Below, in pieces: positions 37,355 to 46,398 of a stretch of DNA of 64,000 bases. The position numbers were made by a program, and so were the translations under genes. The DNA comes from Megamonas funiformis. GTDB taxonomy: Bacteria; Bacillota; Negativicutes; Selenomonadales; Selenomonadaceae. The DNA lies in assembly GCF_010669225.1 (NCBI RefSeq), contig NZ_CP048627.1, positions 558,001-622,000 of the forward strand, given 5' to 3'. The notes beneath the pieces were generated by a model, which did no database searches, was not told the DNA's origin, and worked only from the letters and a program-made list of their open reading frames with translations. The first letter of the stretch is position 1. Each line of letters opens with the position of its first letter.

Positions 37355-38650
37355 TTATGCTAAAGCTTGAGCTAAATCACGGAGAATATCGTTTATATTT
37401 TCAAGACCTATAGAAAGGCGAATTGTATTTGGCTTTATGCCAGAAGCAGATAATTCTTCTGTAGTCATTTGTGAGTGAGTGGTACTAGCTGGGTGAATTA
37501 CGAGGGATTTCGCATCTGCTACATTGGCAAGTAAGGAGAATAATTGGAGTCTATCGATAAAATCTTGGGCGTCTTTTGCTGTGCCTTTGATTTCAAATGT
37601 GAAGATAGAGCCACCGTCATTAGGCAAATATTTTTGATATAAATTATGGTCGAAGCGTGAGGTAATAGAAGGGTGATTGACATTTTCGACTTTATCATGA
37701 TTTTGTAAAAATTCAATGACTTTAAGTGTATTTTGTACATGGCGTTCTACACGTAAAGATAAGGTTTCTAATCCTTGTAAGAGTAAGAAGGCATTAAATG
37801 GAGAGATACAAGCACCTAAATCTCGAAGTAAAATGGCACGAACTTTAGTGATAAAAGCGAGCTTTCCTGTAGCTTTAGTGAAAGAAATTCCATGATAACT
37901 AGGATTAGCTTCGACTAAAGAAGGGAATTTATTACTTTTTTCCCAATCGAAATTGCCACTATCTACGATAATTCCACCTAGAGAAGTGCCATGACCACCA
38001 ATGAATTTAGTAGCAGAGTGAATGACGATATCAACACCATATTCGATAGGTCGTACAAGATATGGTGTAGCAAATGTATTATCTACAACAGCAGGAATGT
38101 TATATTTATGTGCTAAATTAGCTAAAGCTTCTAAATCGGCAACATCACTATTTGGATTGCCTAAAGTTTCAAAATAAATACATTTTGTATTTTCTGTGAT
38201 GGCATTTTCGACTTCATCTAGATTATGAATGTCGACAAAAGTCGTATTTATACCAAAATCCACTAAAGTATGAGCAAAAAGATTATATGTTCCTCCATAT
38301 ACTGTTTTTGAGCAGACAACATGATCGCCTACTTTAGCGAGAGCTTGTATTGTATAGGCTATAGCGGCAGCACCTGAAGCTACAGCCAAAGCTCCTGCAC
38401 CACCCTCAAGACTAGCAATGCGCTTTTCTAATACTTCTTGAGTGGAATTAGTTAATCTACCATAAATATTACCGCCTTCTTTTAAGGCAAATCTATCAGC
38501 AGCTACTTGGCAATTATCAAATACATAAGAGGTCGTTTGATAAATGGGTACAGCACGAGAATTTGTTATAGGGTCAGATATTTCTTGACCTATATGTAAT
38601 TGTTTAGTTTCAAAAGCCCAATTATTTGTATCTAATTTTTTTGTCATCAT
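37355..38650 (-). CDS. metY: O-acetylhomoserine sulfhydrylase
   Basis: A 431-residue PLP enzyme of the Cys/Met metabolism family that makes homocysteine (or methionine precursors) from O-acetylhomoserine and sulfide. It shows YGRLTNSTQEVLEKRIASLE, YFETLGNPNSDVADLEALA, VVDNTFATPYLVRP and the PLP lysine in DIVIHSATKFIGGHGTSLGG. The C-terminus HPASTTHSQMTTEELSASGI is also typical. It follows cysK on the same strand, separated by a terminator-like hairpin, so the two may be read separately. An AAGGAG site precedes the ATG. Confidence 0.94.
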   Translation of the reverse strand: MMTKKLDTNNWAFETKQLHIGQEISDPITNSRAVPIYQTTSYVFDNCQVAADRFALKEGGNIYGRLTNSTQEVLEKRIASLEGGAGALAVASGAAAIAYTIQALAKVGDHVVCSKTVYGGTYNLFAHTLVDFGINTTFVDIHNLDEVENAITENTKCIYFETLGNPNSDVADLEALANLAHKYNIPAVVDNTFATPYLVRPIEYGVDIVIHSATKFIGGHGTSLGGIIVDSGNFDWEKSNKFPSLVEANPSYHGISFTKATGKLAFITKVRAILLRDLGACISPFNAFLLLQGLETLSLRVERHVQNTLKVIEFLQNHDKVENVNHPSITSRFDHNLYQKYLPNDGGSIFTFEIKGTAKDAQDFIDRLQLFSLLANVADAKSLVIHPASTTHSQMTTEELSASGIKPNTIRLSIGLENINDILRDLAQALA

Positions 38651-38704
38651 AAAACTCTCCTTTTAAAATATATTTATCCTATTATAAAACTATGAATAAC
38701 TTAT

Positions 38705-38750
38705 AAAAAATAACATCATCACATAAAAATATTTACAATATGATGATGTT
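38705..38750 (-). terminator. Terminator of cysK
   Basis: On the minus strand AACATCATCA pairs with TGATGATGTT, and an A/T-rich loop and ATTTTTT follow. Some read-through into metY is possible. Confidence 0.75.
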
Positions 38751-38765
38751 ATTGAGTTTGAAATA

Positions 38766-39695
38766 TTATTCTTCAAATAATGGTGTAGAGAGATAACGTT
38801 CACCTGTATCAGGAAGAAGCACAACAATATTTTTGCCAACATTTTCTGGACGTTTAGCAACTTGAGTAGCTGCCCAAAGTGCGGCACCAGAAGAAATGCC
38901 AGTCAAAAGACCTTCTGTTTTAGTTAATTCTTTACTAGCTGTAAAACATACTTCATTGTCTACAGTTATGATTTCATCATAGATAGAGGTATCCAAAGTA
39001 TTTGGAATAAAGCCAGCTCCAATACCTTGAATTTTGTGAGCCCCTGCTTTACCGGTTGTTAATACAGCAGAAGTTTGAGGTTCAATACCAATGATTTTTA
39101 TACTAGGATTTTGTTCTTTGAGATATTTTCCTGTACCGCTTAAAGTACCGCCTGTACCAATACCAGCAACGAAGATATCAACTTTACCATCAGTATCTTG
39201 CCAGATTTCTGGGCCAGTCGTCATGTAATGAGCTTGGCGATTGACTAAATTAGTGAATTGTCCAGGAATAAAGCTATTAGGTATATCTTTTGCTAATTCT
39301 TCAGCTTTTTGGATAGCTCCTGCCATGCCTTTGCTACCTTCTGTTAATATAAGCTCAGCGCCATAAGCCTTCATGAGTTTTCTGCGTTCAATACTCATTG
39401 TTTCTGGCATAGTGATGATGATTTTATAACCTTTACTTGCAGCTGCAGCACAAAGACCAATACCAGTGTTGCCACTTGTTGGCTCAATGATAGTGGAATT
39501 AGGTTTTAAAATACCGCGATTTTTAGCATCTTCAATCATGGCTTTGGCAATTCTATCTTTGGCACTACCAGCAGGATTAAAATATTCTAATTTCACTAAT
39601 AAATTAGCTTTTATATCATGGAGTTTACTGTAATTATTAATTTGAACAAGAGGTGTATGACCTACTAGTTCCATAAAATTATGATAAATTTTCAT
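38766..39695 (-). CDS. cysK: Cysteine synthase A
   Basis: A 309-residue PLP enzyme that makes cysteine from O-acetylserine and sulfide. The PLP lysine is in NPAGSAKDRIAKAMI (about residue 44), the phosphate-binding loop is PTSGNTGIGLC, and GTGGTLSGTGKYL and SGAALWAA are present. GGAGGT lies before the ATG. It has its own near-perfect promoter and pairs functionally with metY in sulfur assimilation. Confidence 0.96.
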   Translation of the reverse strand: MKIYHNFMELVGHTPLVQINNYSKLHDIKANLLVKLEYFNPAGSAKDRIAKAMIEDAKNRGILKPNSTIIEPTSGNTGIGLCAAAASKGYKIIITMPETMSIERRKLMKAYGAELILTEGSKGMAGAIQKAEELAKDIPNSFIPGQFTNLVNRQAHYMTTGPEIWQDTDGKVDIFVAGIGTGGTLSGTGKYLKEQNPSIKIIGIEPQTSAVLTTGKAGAHKIQGIGAGFIPNTLDTSIYDEIITVDNEVCFTASKELTKTEGLLTGISSGAALWAATQVAKRPENVGKNIVVLLPDTGERYLSTPLFEE

Positions 39696-39745
39696 GGCAA
39701 TGACCTCCTTTAATATGTATTTTCATAGTGAATAAGTATGAATGA

Positions 39746-39774
39746 ATTATAAACGATAAAATTATATTTGTCAA
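39746..39774 (-). promoter_or_regulatory. Consensus sigma-A promoter of cysK
   Basis: On the minus strand a perfect TTGACA (39769-39774), a 17-bp spacer and a perfect TATAAT (39746-39751). Confidence 0.82.
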
Positions 39775-39817
39775 TTTTATTTTGTATAATTGTAAATTGT
39801 TTAGGGTAAATTTTTTC

Positions 39818-39846
39818 TTGCTCATTTTCTATTATTGTGATATTAT
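39818..39846 (+). promoter_or_regulatory. Promoter of the ileS T-box leader
   Basis: TTGCTC, a 17-bp spacer and TATTAT. Transcription should begin near 39853, just before the T-box. Confidence 0.6.
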
Positions 39847-39852
39847 ATCAAG

Positions 39853-40112
39853 CGTACACAATAGTACAAAGAAGAAAAACAATGAAAGAGATAGTAAATT
39901 AAAAATAAAAGTTACAGAGAGCCATGTATTGCTGGAAATTGGTACAAGTAGTTTTTAATGGAAAATCACTCTGGAGTTACAGGTTGAAATTAATTTTTAA
40001 GAATAGACCGTGTCGGGTCCCTCCGTTAAAGGGGTTGCATATGTTGGTATGTGAAATAGGTGGTATAATGACAGCACAGCTTTCATCCTGTTTTGGGTGA
40101 AGGCTTTTTTTA
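39853..40112 (+). promoter_or_regulatory. T-box riboswitch of ileS, isoleucine specifier
   Basis: Stem I contains the AGAGAG motif (39916-39921) and, on its 3' side, the specifier ATC (39965-39967) within GAAAATCACTCTGGAG, which fits tRNA-Ile (anticodon GAU). The T-box sequence AGGTGGTATAATGACAGC (around 40058-40075) has the TGGT that pairs with the tRNA 3' end. The terminator pairs AGCTTTCATCC (40078-40088) with GGGTGAAGGCT, then seven T. Uncharged tRNA-Ile should favour antitermination. Confidence 0.92.
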
Positions 40113-40207
40113 GTTATGTATTACAGTTGCTCTTGTCCTATTTGGCAAGAGTTTTTTTCATATACTGGAATTTTTATTTATTATTTGTATACAGAGGAGG
40201 CTTTTTT

Positions 40208-43200
40208 GTGTATAACAAAGTTGATACCAATCTAAATTTCGTAGAACGCGAAAAAGAAATTGAAAAATTCTGGGAAGAACACGATATATTTAAAAAACAA
40301 GTACATCAACATGAAGATGCAGATGTATTCACATTTTATGATGGACCACCAACAGCAAATGGTAAACCTCATATTGGACACGTTTTAACTCGTGTAATCA
40401 AAGATATGATTCCTCGTTATCAAGCTATGAAAGGTCATAAAACTATCCGTAAAGCTGGTTGGGATACACATGGTCTTCCAGTAGAACTTGAAGTTGAAAA
40501 ATTATTAGGCATCAATGGTAAAGAACAAATTGAAGAATATGGTATTGAACCTTTCGTAGAAAAATGTAAAGAAAGCGTTTGGAAATACGAAGGTATGTGG
40601 GAAGAATTCTCCAAAGCTGTAGGCTATTGGGCAGATATGAAAGATCCATATGTTACATACCATAATGATTATATTGAATCTGTATGGTGGGCATTAAAAG
40701 AAATTTGGAATAAAGGTCTTTTATATAAAGGGCATAAAATCGTTCCATACTGCCCTCGCTGTGGTACACCGCTTTCTTCTCACGAAGTAGCTCAAGGATA
40801 TAAAGATGTAAAAGAAAAATCTGCATTTGTAAGATTTAAAGCAAAAGGCGAAGACGCTTACTTCCTCGCATGGACAACTACTCCATGGACTCTTCCATCT
40901 AACCTTGCACTTTGCGTAAATCCAGAAATCACTTATGTAAAAGTAAAACAAGGCGATTACACTTATTACATGGCTAAAGAACTTTGCGAAAAAGTTTTAG
41001 GCGAAGATTATACAATCCTCGAAGAAATGCCAGGTAAATCTCTTGAATATAAAGAATATGAACCACTTTATCCATATGCTTTAAATAAATTAAATGGCAA
41101 AAAAGCATTTATCGTAACTTGTGATGATTATGTAACAACTACAGATGGTTCTGGTATCGTTCATATGGCTCCTGCATTCGGTGAAGATGACTCCCGTGTT
41201 TGCCGTGAATATGGTATTGCTTTCGTACAATTTGTTGACGCTAAAGGTTGCATGACAGCAGATACTGATTGGCCAGGCGTATTTGTAAAAAAAGCAGATC
41301 CAAAAATTTTAAAAGACTTAGAAGAAAAAGGATTATTATTCTCTGCACCTAACTTTGAACATAGTTATCCACATTGCTGGCGTTGCGATACTCCACTTTT
41401 ATACTATGCACGTGAAACATGGTTCATTCGTATGACAGCTGTTCGCGATAAATTAATTGCTAATAATAAAACAATCAACTGGATTCCTGAATCTATCGGT
41501 AAAGGTCGTTTTGGCGATTGGCTCGAACATGTTCAAGATTGGGGCTTATCTCGTAACCGTTATTGGGGTACTCCACTTAATATCTGGGAATGTGAATGCG
41601 GTCATCAACATGCAATCGGTTCTATCGAAGAATTAAAATCCATGTCTGATAATTGCCCTGATGATATTGAATTACATCGTCCATTCATTGATGCTGTAAC
41701 TATTAAATGTCCTCATTGTGGTAAAGAAATGCATCGTGTTCCAGAAGTTATTGACTGCTGGTTTGATTCTGGTTCCATGCCTTTTGCACAATGGCATTAT
41801 CCATTTGAAAATAAAGAACTCTTTGAAGAACAATTCCCAGCAGATTTCATCTCTGAAGCAGTAGACCAAACTCGTGGTTGGTTCTATTCTCTAATCGCTA
41901 TTTCCACATTACTCTTTGACAAAGCTCCTTATAAAAACGTTATCGTATTAGGTCACGTTTTAGATGCTCAAGGTCGTAAAATGAGTAAATCCAAAGGTAA
42001 TGCAGTAGAACCAATGAAAGCTTTAGCTCAACATGGTGCAGATGCTATCCGTTGGTATTTCTATGAAAATAGTGCTCCATGGCTTCCAAATCGTTTCCAT
42101 GATGCTGCTGTTCAAGAAGGTCAACGTAAATTCATGGGTACATTATGGAATACTTACGCATTCTTTGTACTCTATGCTAATATTGATAAATTTGATGTAT
42201 CTAAATACAGCCTTGAATATGATAAACTTTCTGTATTAGATAAATGGTGCTTATCTCGTCTTAACACTTTAATTAAAACTGTAGATGAAGATTTAAATAG
42301 CTATAAAATCACAGAAGCTGCAAAAGCTCTTCAAGAATTTGTAGATGAACTTTCTAACTGGTATGTAAGAAGAAGCCGTGATCGTTTCTGGGCTAAAGAA
42401 ACAGACCAAAACAAAATCAATGCTTACATGACTTTATATACTGCACTTACAACAATTATTAAACTTGCAGCTCCAATGATTCCATTTATGACAGAAGCTA
42501 TTTATCAAAACCTTGTTTTAAATAGTGAAAAAGATGCACCAGAAAGCGTACATCTTTGTGCTTATCCTGTTGCGAATGAAGCATTCATTGATAGCGAACT
42601 TGAAAAAACTATGGACTTAGTATTGAAAGCTGTAGTTTTAGGTCGTGCTGCTCGTAATGAAGCAAATATTAAAAACCGTCAGCCAATCGCTCTTATGTAT
42701 GTAAAAGCTCCATTTGAACTCAATGAATTCTATACAAAAATTGTAGAAGAAGAATTAAATGTTAAAAAAGTAGAATTCAAAGATAATATGGACGAATATT
42801 TGAACTATGAAATCAAACCACAGTTCAAAGTATTAGGTCCAAAATACGGCAAACAGATGAAAGAAATTGCTGCTGCTTTAGCTAAAGTTGATGGACAAAA
42901 AGCAAAAGTTGAACTTGAAACTACAAAAACATTGAAATTAGAACTTTCTTCTGGTGAAATCACACTTGTACCTGAAGATCTTGATGTAAAAATGACTCAA
43001 ACAGAAGGTTTTGCAGCTCAGCGTGATGGTGATGTAACAATTGCTATTTCTACAGTATTGACAGATGAACTCATTGAAGAAGGTTTCGTTCGTGAAATCA
43101 TCAGTAAAGTTCAGACAATGCGTAAAGAAAATGGCTTTGAAGTAACTGATAGAATTACAGTATTTGCTCAAGGTAATGAAAAAATTGCTAAATTAATGCA

Positions 43201-43321
43201 GGATAATGCAGAAACAATTAAGAAAATTACTTTAGCAGATGAACTTGTTTACGATAAATTAGACGGCTTCACTAAAGAATGGAATATCAATGGTGAAAAA
43301 GTAACTTTAGGCGTAAAATAA
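40208..43321 (+). CDS. ileS: Isoleucyl-tRNA synthetase (long, IleS2-like form)
   Basis: 1037 residues. HIGH motif in NGKPHIGHVL (55-58), the CP1 editing domain with WTTTPWTLPSNLALCV, and RKMSKSKGNAVEP near residue 590. An anticodon-binding domain and C-terminal extension follow. Length and sequence style (DGPPTANGKPHIGHVL, KAGWDTHGLPVELEVEK) resemble the eukaryote-like IleS2 group rather than E. coli-type IleS1; family knowledge links that group to low mupirocin sensitivity. The start is the GTG at 40208 after GAGGAGG; the frame upstream runs through the T-box terminator. Confidence 0.95.
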   Translation: MYNKVDTNLNFVEREKEIEKFWEEHDIFKKQVHQHEDADVFTFYDGPPTANGKPHIGHVLTRVIKDMIPRYQAMKGHKTIRKAGWDTHGLPVELEVEKLLGINGKEQIEEYGIEPFVEKCKESVWKYEGMWEEFSKAVGYWADMKDPYVTYHNDYIESVWWALKEIWNKGLLYKGHKIVPYCPRCGTPLSSHEVAQGYKDVKEKSAFVRFKAKGEDAYFLAWTTTPWTLPSNLALCVNPEITYVKVKQGDYTYYMAKELCEKVLGEDYTILEEMPGKSLEYKEYEPLYPYALNKLNGKKAFIVTCDDYVTTTDGSGIVHMAPAFGEDDSRVCREYGIAFVQFVDAKGCMTADTDWPGVFVKKADPKILKDLEEKGLLFSAPNFEHSYPHCWRCDTPLLYYARETWFIRMTAVRDKLIANNKTINWIPESIGKGRFGDWLEHVQDWGLSRNRYWGTPLNIWECECGHQHAIGSIEELKSMSDNCPDDIELHRPFIDAVTIKCPHCGKEMHRVPEVIDCWFDSGSMPFAQWHYPFENKELFEEQFPADFISEAVDQTRGWFYSLIAISTLLFDKAPYKNVIVLGHVLDAQGRKMSKSKGNAVEPMKALAQHGADAIRWYFYENSAPWLPNRFHDAAVQEGQRKFMGTLWNTYAFFVLYANIDKFDVSKYSLEYDKLSVLDKWCLSRLNTLIKTVDEDLNSYKITEAAKALQEFVDELSNWYVRRSRDRFWAKETDQNKINAYMTLYTALTTIIKLAAPMIPFMTEAIYQNLVLNSEKDAPESVHLCAYPVANEAFIDSELEKTMDLVLKAVVLGRAARNEANIKNRQPIALMYVKAPFELNEFYTKIVEEELNVKKVEFKDNMDEYLNYEIKPQFKVLGPKYGKQMKEIAAALAKVDGQKAKVELETTKTLKLELSSGEITLVPEDLDVKMTQTEGFAAQRDGDVTIAISTVLTDELIEEGFVREIISKVQTMRKENGFEVTDRITVFAQGNEKIAKLMQDNAETIKKITLADELVYDKLDGFTKEWNINGEKVTLGVK

Positions 43322-43334
43322 TAAATATGAAAAT

Positions 43335-43369
43335 AAAAAGGAAGTCTATTATATAGACTTCCTTTTTTA
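43335..43369 (+). terminator. Terminator of ileS
   Basis: AAAAAGGAAGTCTAT pairs with ATAGACTTCCTTTTT with almost no loop, followed by T. Confidence 0.9.
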
Positions 43370-43379
43370 TTTGAAAATA

Positions 43380-43529
43380 TTAATAACCAAATTGTCTATG
43401 ACGATTTAAGCTAAGTAATTTATAAAATTTATCAGTTACTTTACGATTATACGGTTCAAGTTCCATATTTTTTTTGAAAAGCATAAAGGAAACTTCATTA
43501 TTTAAATTAATGAAAAAATAAAAATACAT
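43380..43529 (-). CDS. Possible 49-residue small protein or gene remnant
   Basis: A minus-strand frame from ATG 43527-43529 to a TAA. It starts MYFYFFINLN and has a charged second half with MELEPYNRKVTDKFYKLL and HRQFGY at the end. The second half looks more protein-like than random A/T sequence. No ribosome binding site is visible at the first ATG, so it may be the C-terminal scrap of a lost gene. Function is unknown. Confidence 0.3.
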   Translation of the reverse strand: MYFYFFINLNNEVSFMLFKKNMELEPYNRKVTDKFYKLLSLNRHRQFGY

Positions 43530-43539
43530 TATATAGAAT

Positions 43540-43583
43540 AAAAAATAGGCTAATAAAAAGAAAAAATTATTAGCCTATTTTTT
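43540..43583. terminator. Terminator of the XRE-family gene
   Basis: AAAAATAGGCTAATAA pairs with TTATTAGCCTATTTTT, with A/T runs on both sides. It serves the minus-strand XRE gene and possibly the small frame beyond it. Confidence 0.82.
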
Positions 43584-43902
43584 ATTCTAGCAAAGGAGAA
43601 GCTTTTGCATCAGTCAATAATATATTTGTTTCATCAATACTTAATTGCATAGCTATAGCAAGAGCTAATATGCGATTTCTAGCAGTGTGTTTTTGACCTG
43701 AAAAAATCTTATAAGCATAGGTTACAGGTAGACCAGATTTTTTGAGAACATCTGATTTTGTTAAATTTTTTTGTGCTAAAAGTTCATCTAGATATTTAGG
43801 TAAGTTCATATCTAATAATTTATCTTTATTATTTTCTAAAAAAGTGTGAAGATCTTTTTGTTGTTTTAAATCAGCACCTAATTTATCTGTGATTACTCCC
43901 AT
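43582..43902 (-). CDS. Small XRE-type helix-turn-helix protein
   Basis: 106 residues. The C-terminal two thirds form a Cro/C1-like HTH (LTKSDVLKKSGLPVTYAYKIF, then HTARNRILALAIAMQLSIDE). The N-terminal 35 residues are a charged helix. GGAAG precedes the ATG. It is a lone gene, divergent from the DinG-like helicase with about 100 bp between them, so autoregulation or control of the helicase is possible. The YAYKIFSGQK type of HTH is known from unnamed Firmicute proteins, some beside serine/threonine kinases, but no kinase is nearby here. Confidence 0.75.
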   Translation of the reverse strand: MGVITDKLGADLKQQKDLHTFLENNKDKLLDMNLPKYLDELLAQKNLTKSDVLKKSGLPVTYAYKIFSGQKHTARNRILALAIAMQLSIDETNILLTDAKASPLLE

Positions 43903-44004
43903 AAAAATACTTCCTTTGTTATTTTTAATTGATTTATATTATAATAAAATAATATTTTAAAGAATGCAATATTGATTAAATTATAGATAGTAGAGGTAAA
44001 AATA

Positions 44005-45996
44005 GTGCAATCAAAATTAGAAGCTAAATGTTTACGAGAGATTGGAGAAAAAGTATATAGTTTTTTCTTTGAAAATCCTGAAATGGAAAATAATAATTTA
44101 GAATTTCGTGAAGGTCAATCAGAGATGGCTTGTGAAATAGTAGATGCCATAAGTCAAAAGAAAAATCTAGTGGTAGAAGCAGGTGTAGGGATTGGAAAAT
44201 CTTTTGCTTATTTAGTGCCACTTATTTATTACAATTATTATTTACAAAAACCAGTGGTAATAGCTACTTCAACTATAACTTTGCAAGAACAATTACAAGG
44301 TGATATACGCTATATCATGGAGAAATTACAAATATTTCCAGAAGTTTTATTGGCTAAAGGTATGACTAATTTTATTTGTAGATATCATTTTAAAAGATTT
44401 TTTGATGATAGAACAAATTTAAAGCAATATGAAAAAATATATGAATGTATAAATCAAGGTGGCAAAGAGCCAAGTGATTGGAATATTGAACTTCCTTTAG
44501 ATTTATGGCAGAAGTTTAGAATTAAAAATTATAATTATCGTGAATGTAAATATTGTGAATATCGAGATGTTTGTCATTACCATAATTTACGTTTAAATTT
44601 GAAAAAGACAAAGGGCATAATTATTTGCAATCAAGATATGCTCACTACTGATTTGCGTTTAAAGCGAGAGATGAAAGATGGTTTATTTACTGAAGAATTA
44701 AGCTTGATTGTTGTTGATGAAGCTCATAATTTAGAAGATAAAGTGCGTTCTTCATATACAGATATGTTGACTAGAAAGCAATTGGTAAATACATTGAAAA
44801 GATGCTATTTAAGCATAAAAAAAATACCACCTAATTTAGCTAAAAATATAGATGGTGTATTTAGCGACATAGATAAAATTTTTAGGATAATAGATAAGCA
44901 GATAAAATATCAAATACAACAGGCACAAAAACAACATCAAGATGCTGATAGATTTAAGATAAATATACCGATTGATTTATTGCAAAATGTATATAAAATA
45001 GCAGAAGCAATAATGATAGCACATGCTGTAAGTATTCGTAAAACTGGCGGAAAAATCAATAGTGATATGGAGATTATTTTAGACTTTTTCAAAGCATGGC
45101 AAGATGAAAAAAACTATATTGTCTGGTCTGAAGAGGCTAAAAATCCAATAATATATCTTTGTCCTACAAATGTAAATGAAAAAATCAATGAATTATTTTT
45201 TGGCGATAGAGTAAAATTGAGAAAAAATTTCCATACAATTTTTACTTCGGCAACTTTGACAAATTTAGCCAGTGAAGATTTGACGAAAGCATATAGTTAT
45301 TTTATACAAAATACAATGTTTCCAATAAATGATAGCATATTATCAGAAGTGAAATATTCGCCATTTGCTTATGATAAACATGCAAAACTTTTTTATACAG
45401 ATGATATTACAAGCCCTAGTAAAGATAGAGGAAAATTCATTGATGAAAGCATAGATTTAGTGAAAAAAATATTGGATATTTCTCAAGGAAAGGCTTTGAT
45501 TTTGTTTACATCTAAAGCGGATATGAATGCTGTATATACAAGGCTAAAAGCTTTGAATTTAAATTATACTTTAATTAAACAAAATGAAATATCTTCACAA
45601 CAACAATTAATTCATAAATTTAAGCAAGATGTAAGTTCTGTGTTACTAGGAACAGGAGTTTTTTGGGAAGGTATAAGCATAGAAGGTATAGCACTTTCGA
45701 ATTTAATTATTTATAAATTGCCATTCCCACTGCCAGAACCAATCATCAATGAAAAATGTAAACGCAGTAAAAATCCTTTAGAGGAAGTATTGGTTCCAGA
45801 AATGATTATTAAATTAAAACAAGGTGTAGGTAGATTAATACGCAATAAAACAGATAAAGGCATAGTATCTATCATTGATTCACGTTTAGGTGATAAATCA
45901 AAGGCAAGTTATAAAGAAAAAGTATGGCAAGCTTTGCCGATAAAACAAAGAACAAATAGCTTAAAAGAATTACAAAGTTTTTATGATAATTTATGA
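44005..45996 (+). CDS. dinG: DinG/XPD-family ATP-dependent DNA helicase
   Basis: 663 residues, an iron-sulfur SF2 helicase. Walker A is EAGVGIGKSFAYLVP (59-66). The four Fe-S cysteines are in TNFICRYHF and ECKYCEYRDVCHYH. The DEAH box is LIVVDEAHNLED, and the C-terminal motor has ILFTSKADMNAVY and KQGVGRLIRNKTDKG. It probably unwinds R-loops, D-loops or damaged DNA. The exonuclease domain of Bacillus-type DinG is absent. The start is GTG after AGAGG. A small protein gene on the other strand ends 1 bp after its stop. Confidence 0.87.
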   Translation: MQSKLEAKCLREIGEKVYSFFFENPEMENNNLEFREGQSEMACEIVDAISQKKNLVVEAGVGIGKSFAYLVPLIYYNYYLQKPVVIATSTITLQEQLQGDIRYIMEKLQIFPEVLLAKGMTNFICRYHFKRFFDDRTNLKQYEKIYECINQGGKEPSDWNIELPLDLWQKFRIKNYNYRECKYCEYRDVCHYHNLRLNLKKTKGIIICNQDMLTTDLRLKREMKDGLFTEELSLIVVDEAHNLEDKVRSSYTDMLTRKQLVNTLKRCYLSIKKIPPNLAKNIDGVFSDIDKIFRIIDKQIKYQIQQAQKQHQDADRFKINIPIDLLQNVYKIAEAIMIAHAVSIRKTGGKINSDMEIILDFFKAWQDEKNYIVWSEEAKNPIIYLCPTNVNEKINELFFGDRVKLRKNFHTIFTSATLTNLASEDLTKAYSYFIQNTMFPINDSILSEVKYSPFAYDKHAKLFYTDDITSPSKDRGKFIDESIDLVKKILDISQGKALILFTSKADMNAVYTRLKALNLNYTLIKQNEISSQQQLIHKFKQDVSSVLLGTGVFWEGISIEGIALSNLIIYKLPFPLPEPIINEKCKRSKNPLEEVLVPEMIIKLKQGVGRLIRNKTDKGIVSIIDSRLGDKSKASYKEKVWQALPIKQRTNSLKELQSFYDNL

Positions 45997-46251
45997 TTAA
46001 TAAACAGGAAATTCATCATTATAAAGATAGATAATATCTAGTATAGGTGAATAAAAGCTTATATCTATCATATAGGGACCATTTTTATCTTTATCTAGAG
46101 TGCTATTTGTTGGAAGTCCATTGCTTAAATCAACTTTTTTAGAAAAATCTTCATAAAGCGTTTTATCGTATAATTTACTCTTTGATGATTTTTTTATTTC
46201 TTGTGTTATTGTAAAATTGGTAGATAAAAATTCATGGAAGAGCTCAGACAT
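45997..46251 (-). CDS. Small protein of unknown function (84 residues)
   Basis: An acidic and basic mixed protein with no signal peptide or membrane segment. It has SELFHEFLSTNFTITQEI at the front and a C-terminal YSPILDIIYLYNDEFPVY part. AAAGG at 10-11 nt from the ATG supports translation. Its stop touches the end of the helicase gene on the opposite strand. I do not recognise a family. Confidence 0.5.
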   Translation of the reverse strand: MSELFHEFLSTNFTITQEIKKSSKSKLYDKTLYEDFSKKVDLSNGLPTNSTLDKDKNGPYMIDISFYSPILDIIYLYNDEFPVY

Positions 46252-46339
46252 AATAAATTAACCTTTCTATAAAAAACATATATTTTTTATTAATGAGATT
46301 TAACTATATTGATAGTTAATATTATTTTAGCACATAAAT

Positions 46340-46379
46340 AAAGCCTAGTAGTTAGTTTAATTTTAACTACTAGGCTTTA
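46340..46379. terminator. Terminator of the OFA-type transporter gene
   Basis: AAAGCCTAGTAGTTA pairs with TAACTACTAGGCTTT around an 8-nt loop, with T-rich sequence on both strands. Confidence 0.85.
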
Positions 46380-46398
46380 TTTAGAGTGAGTTTTTTTC

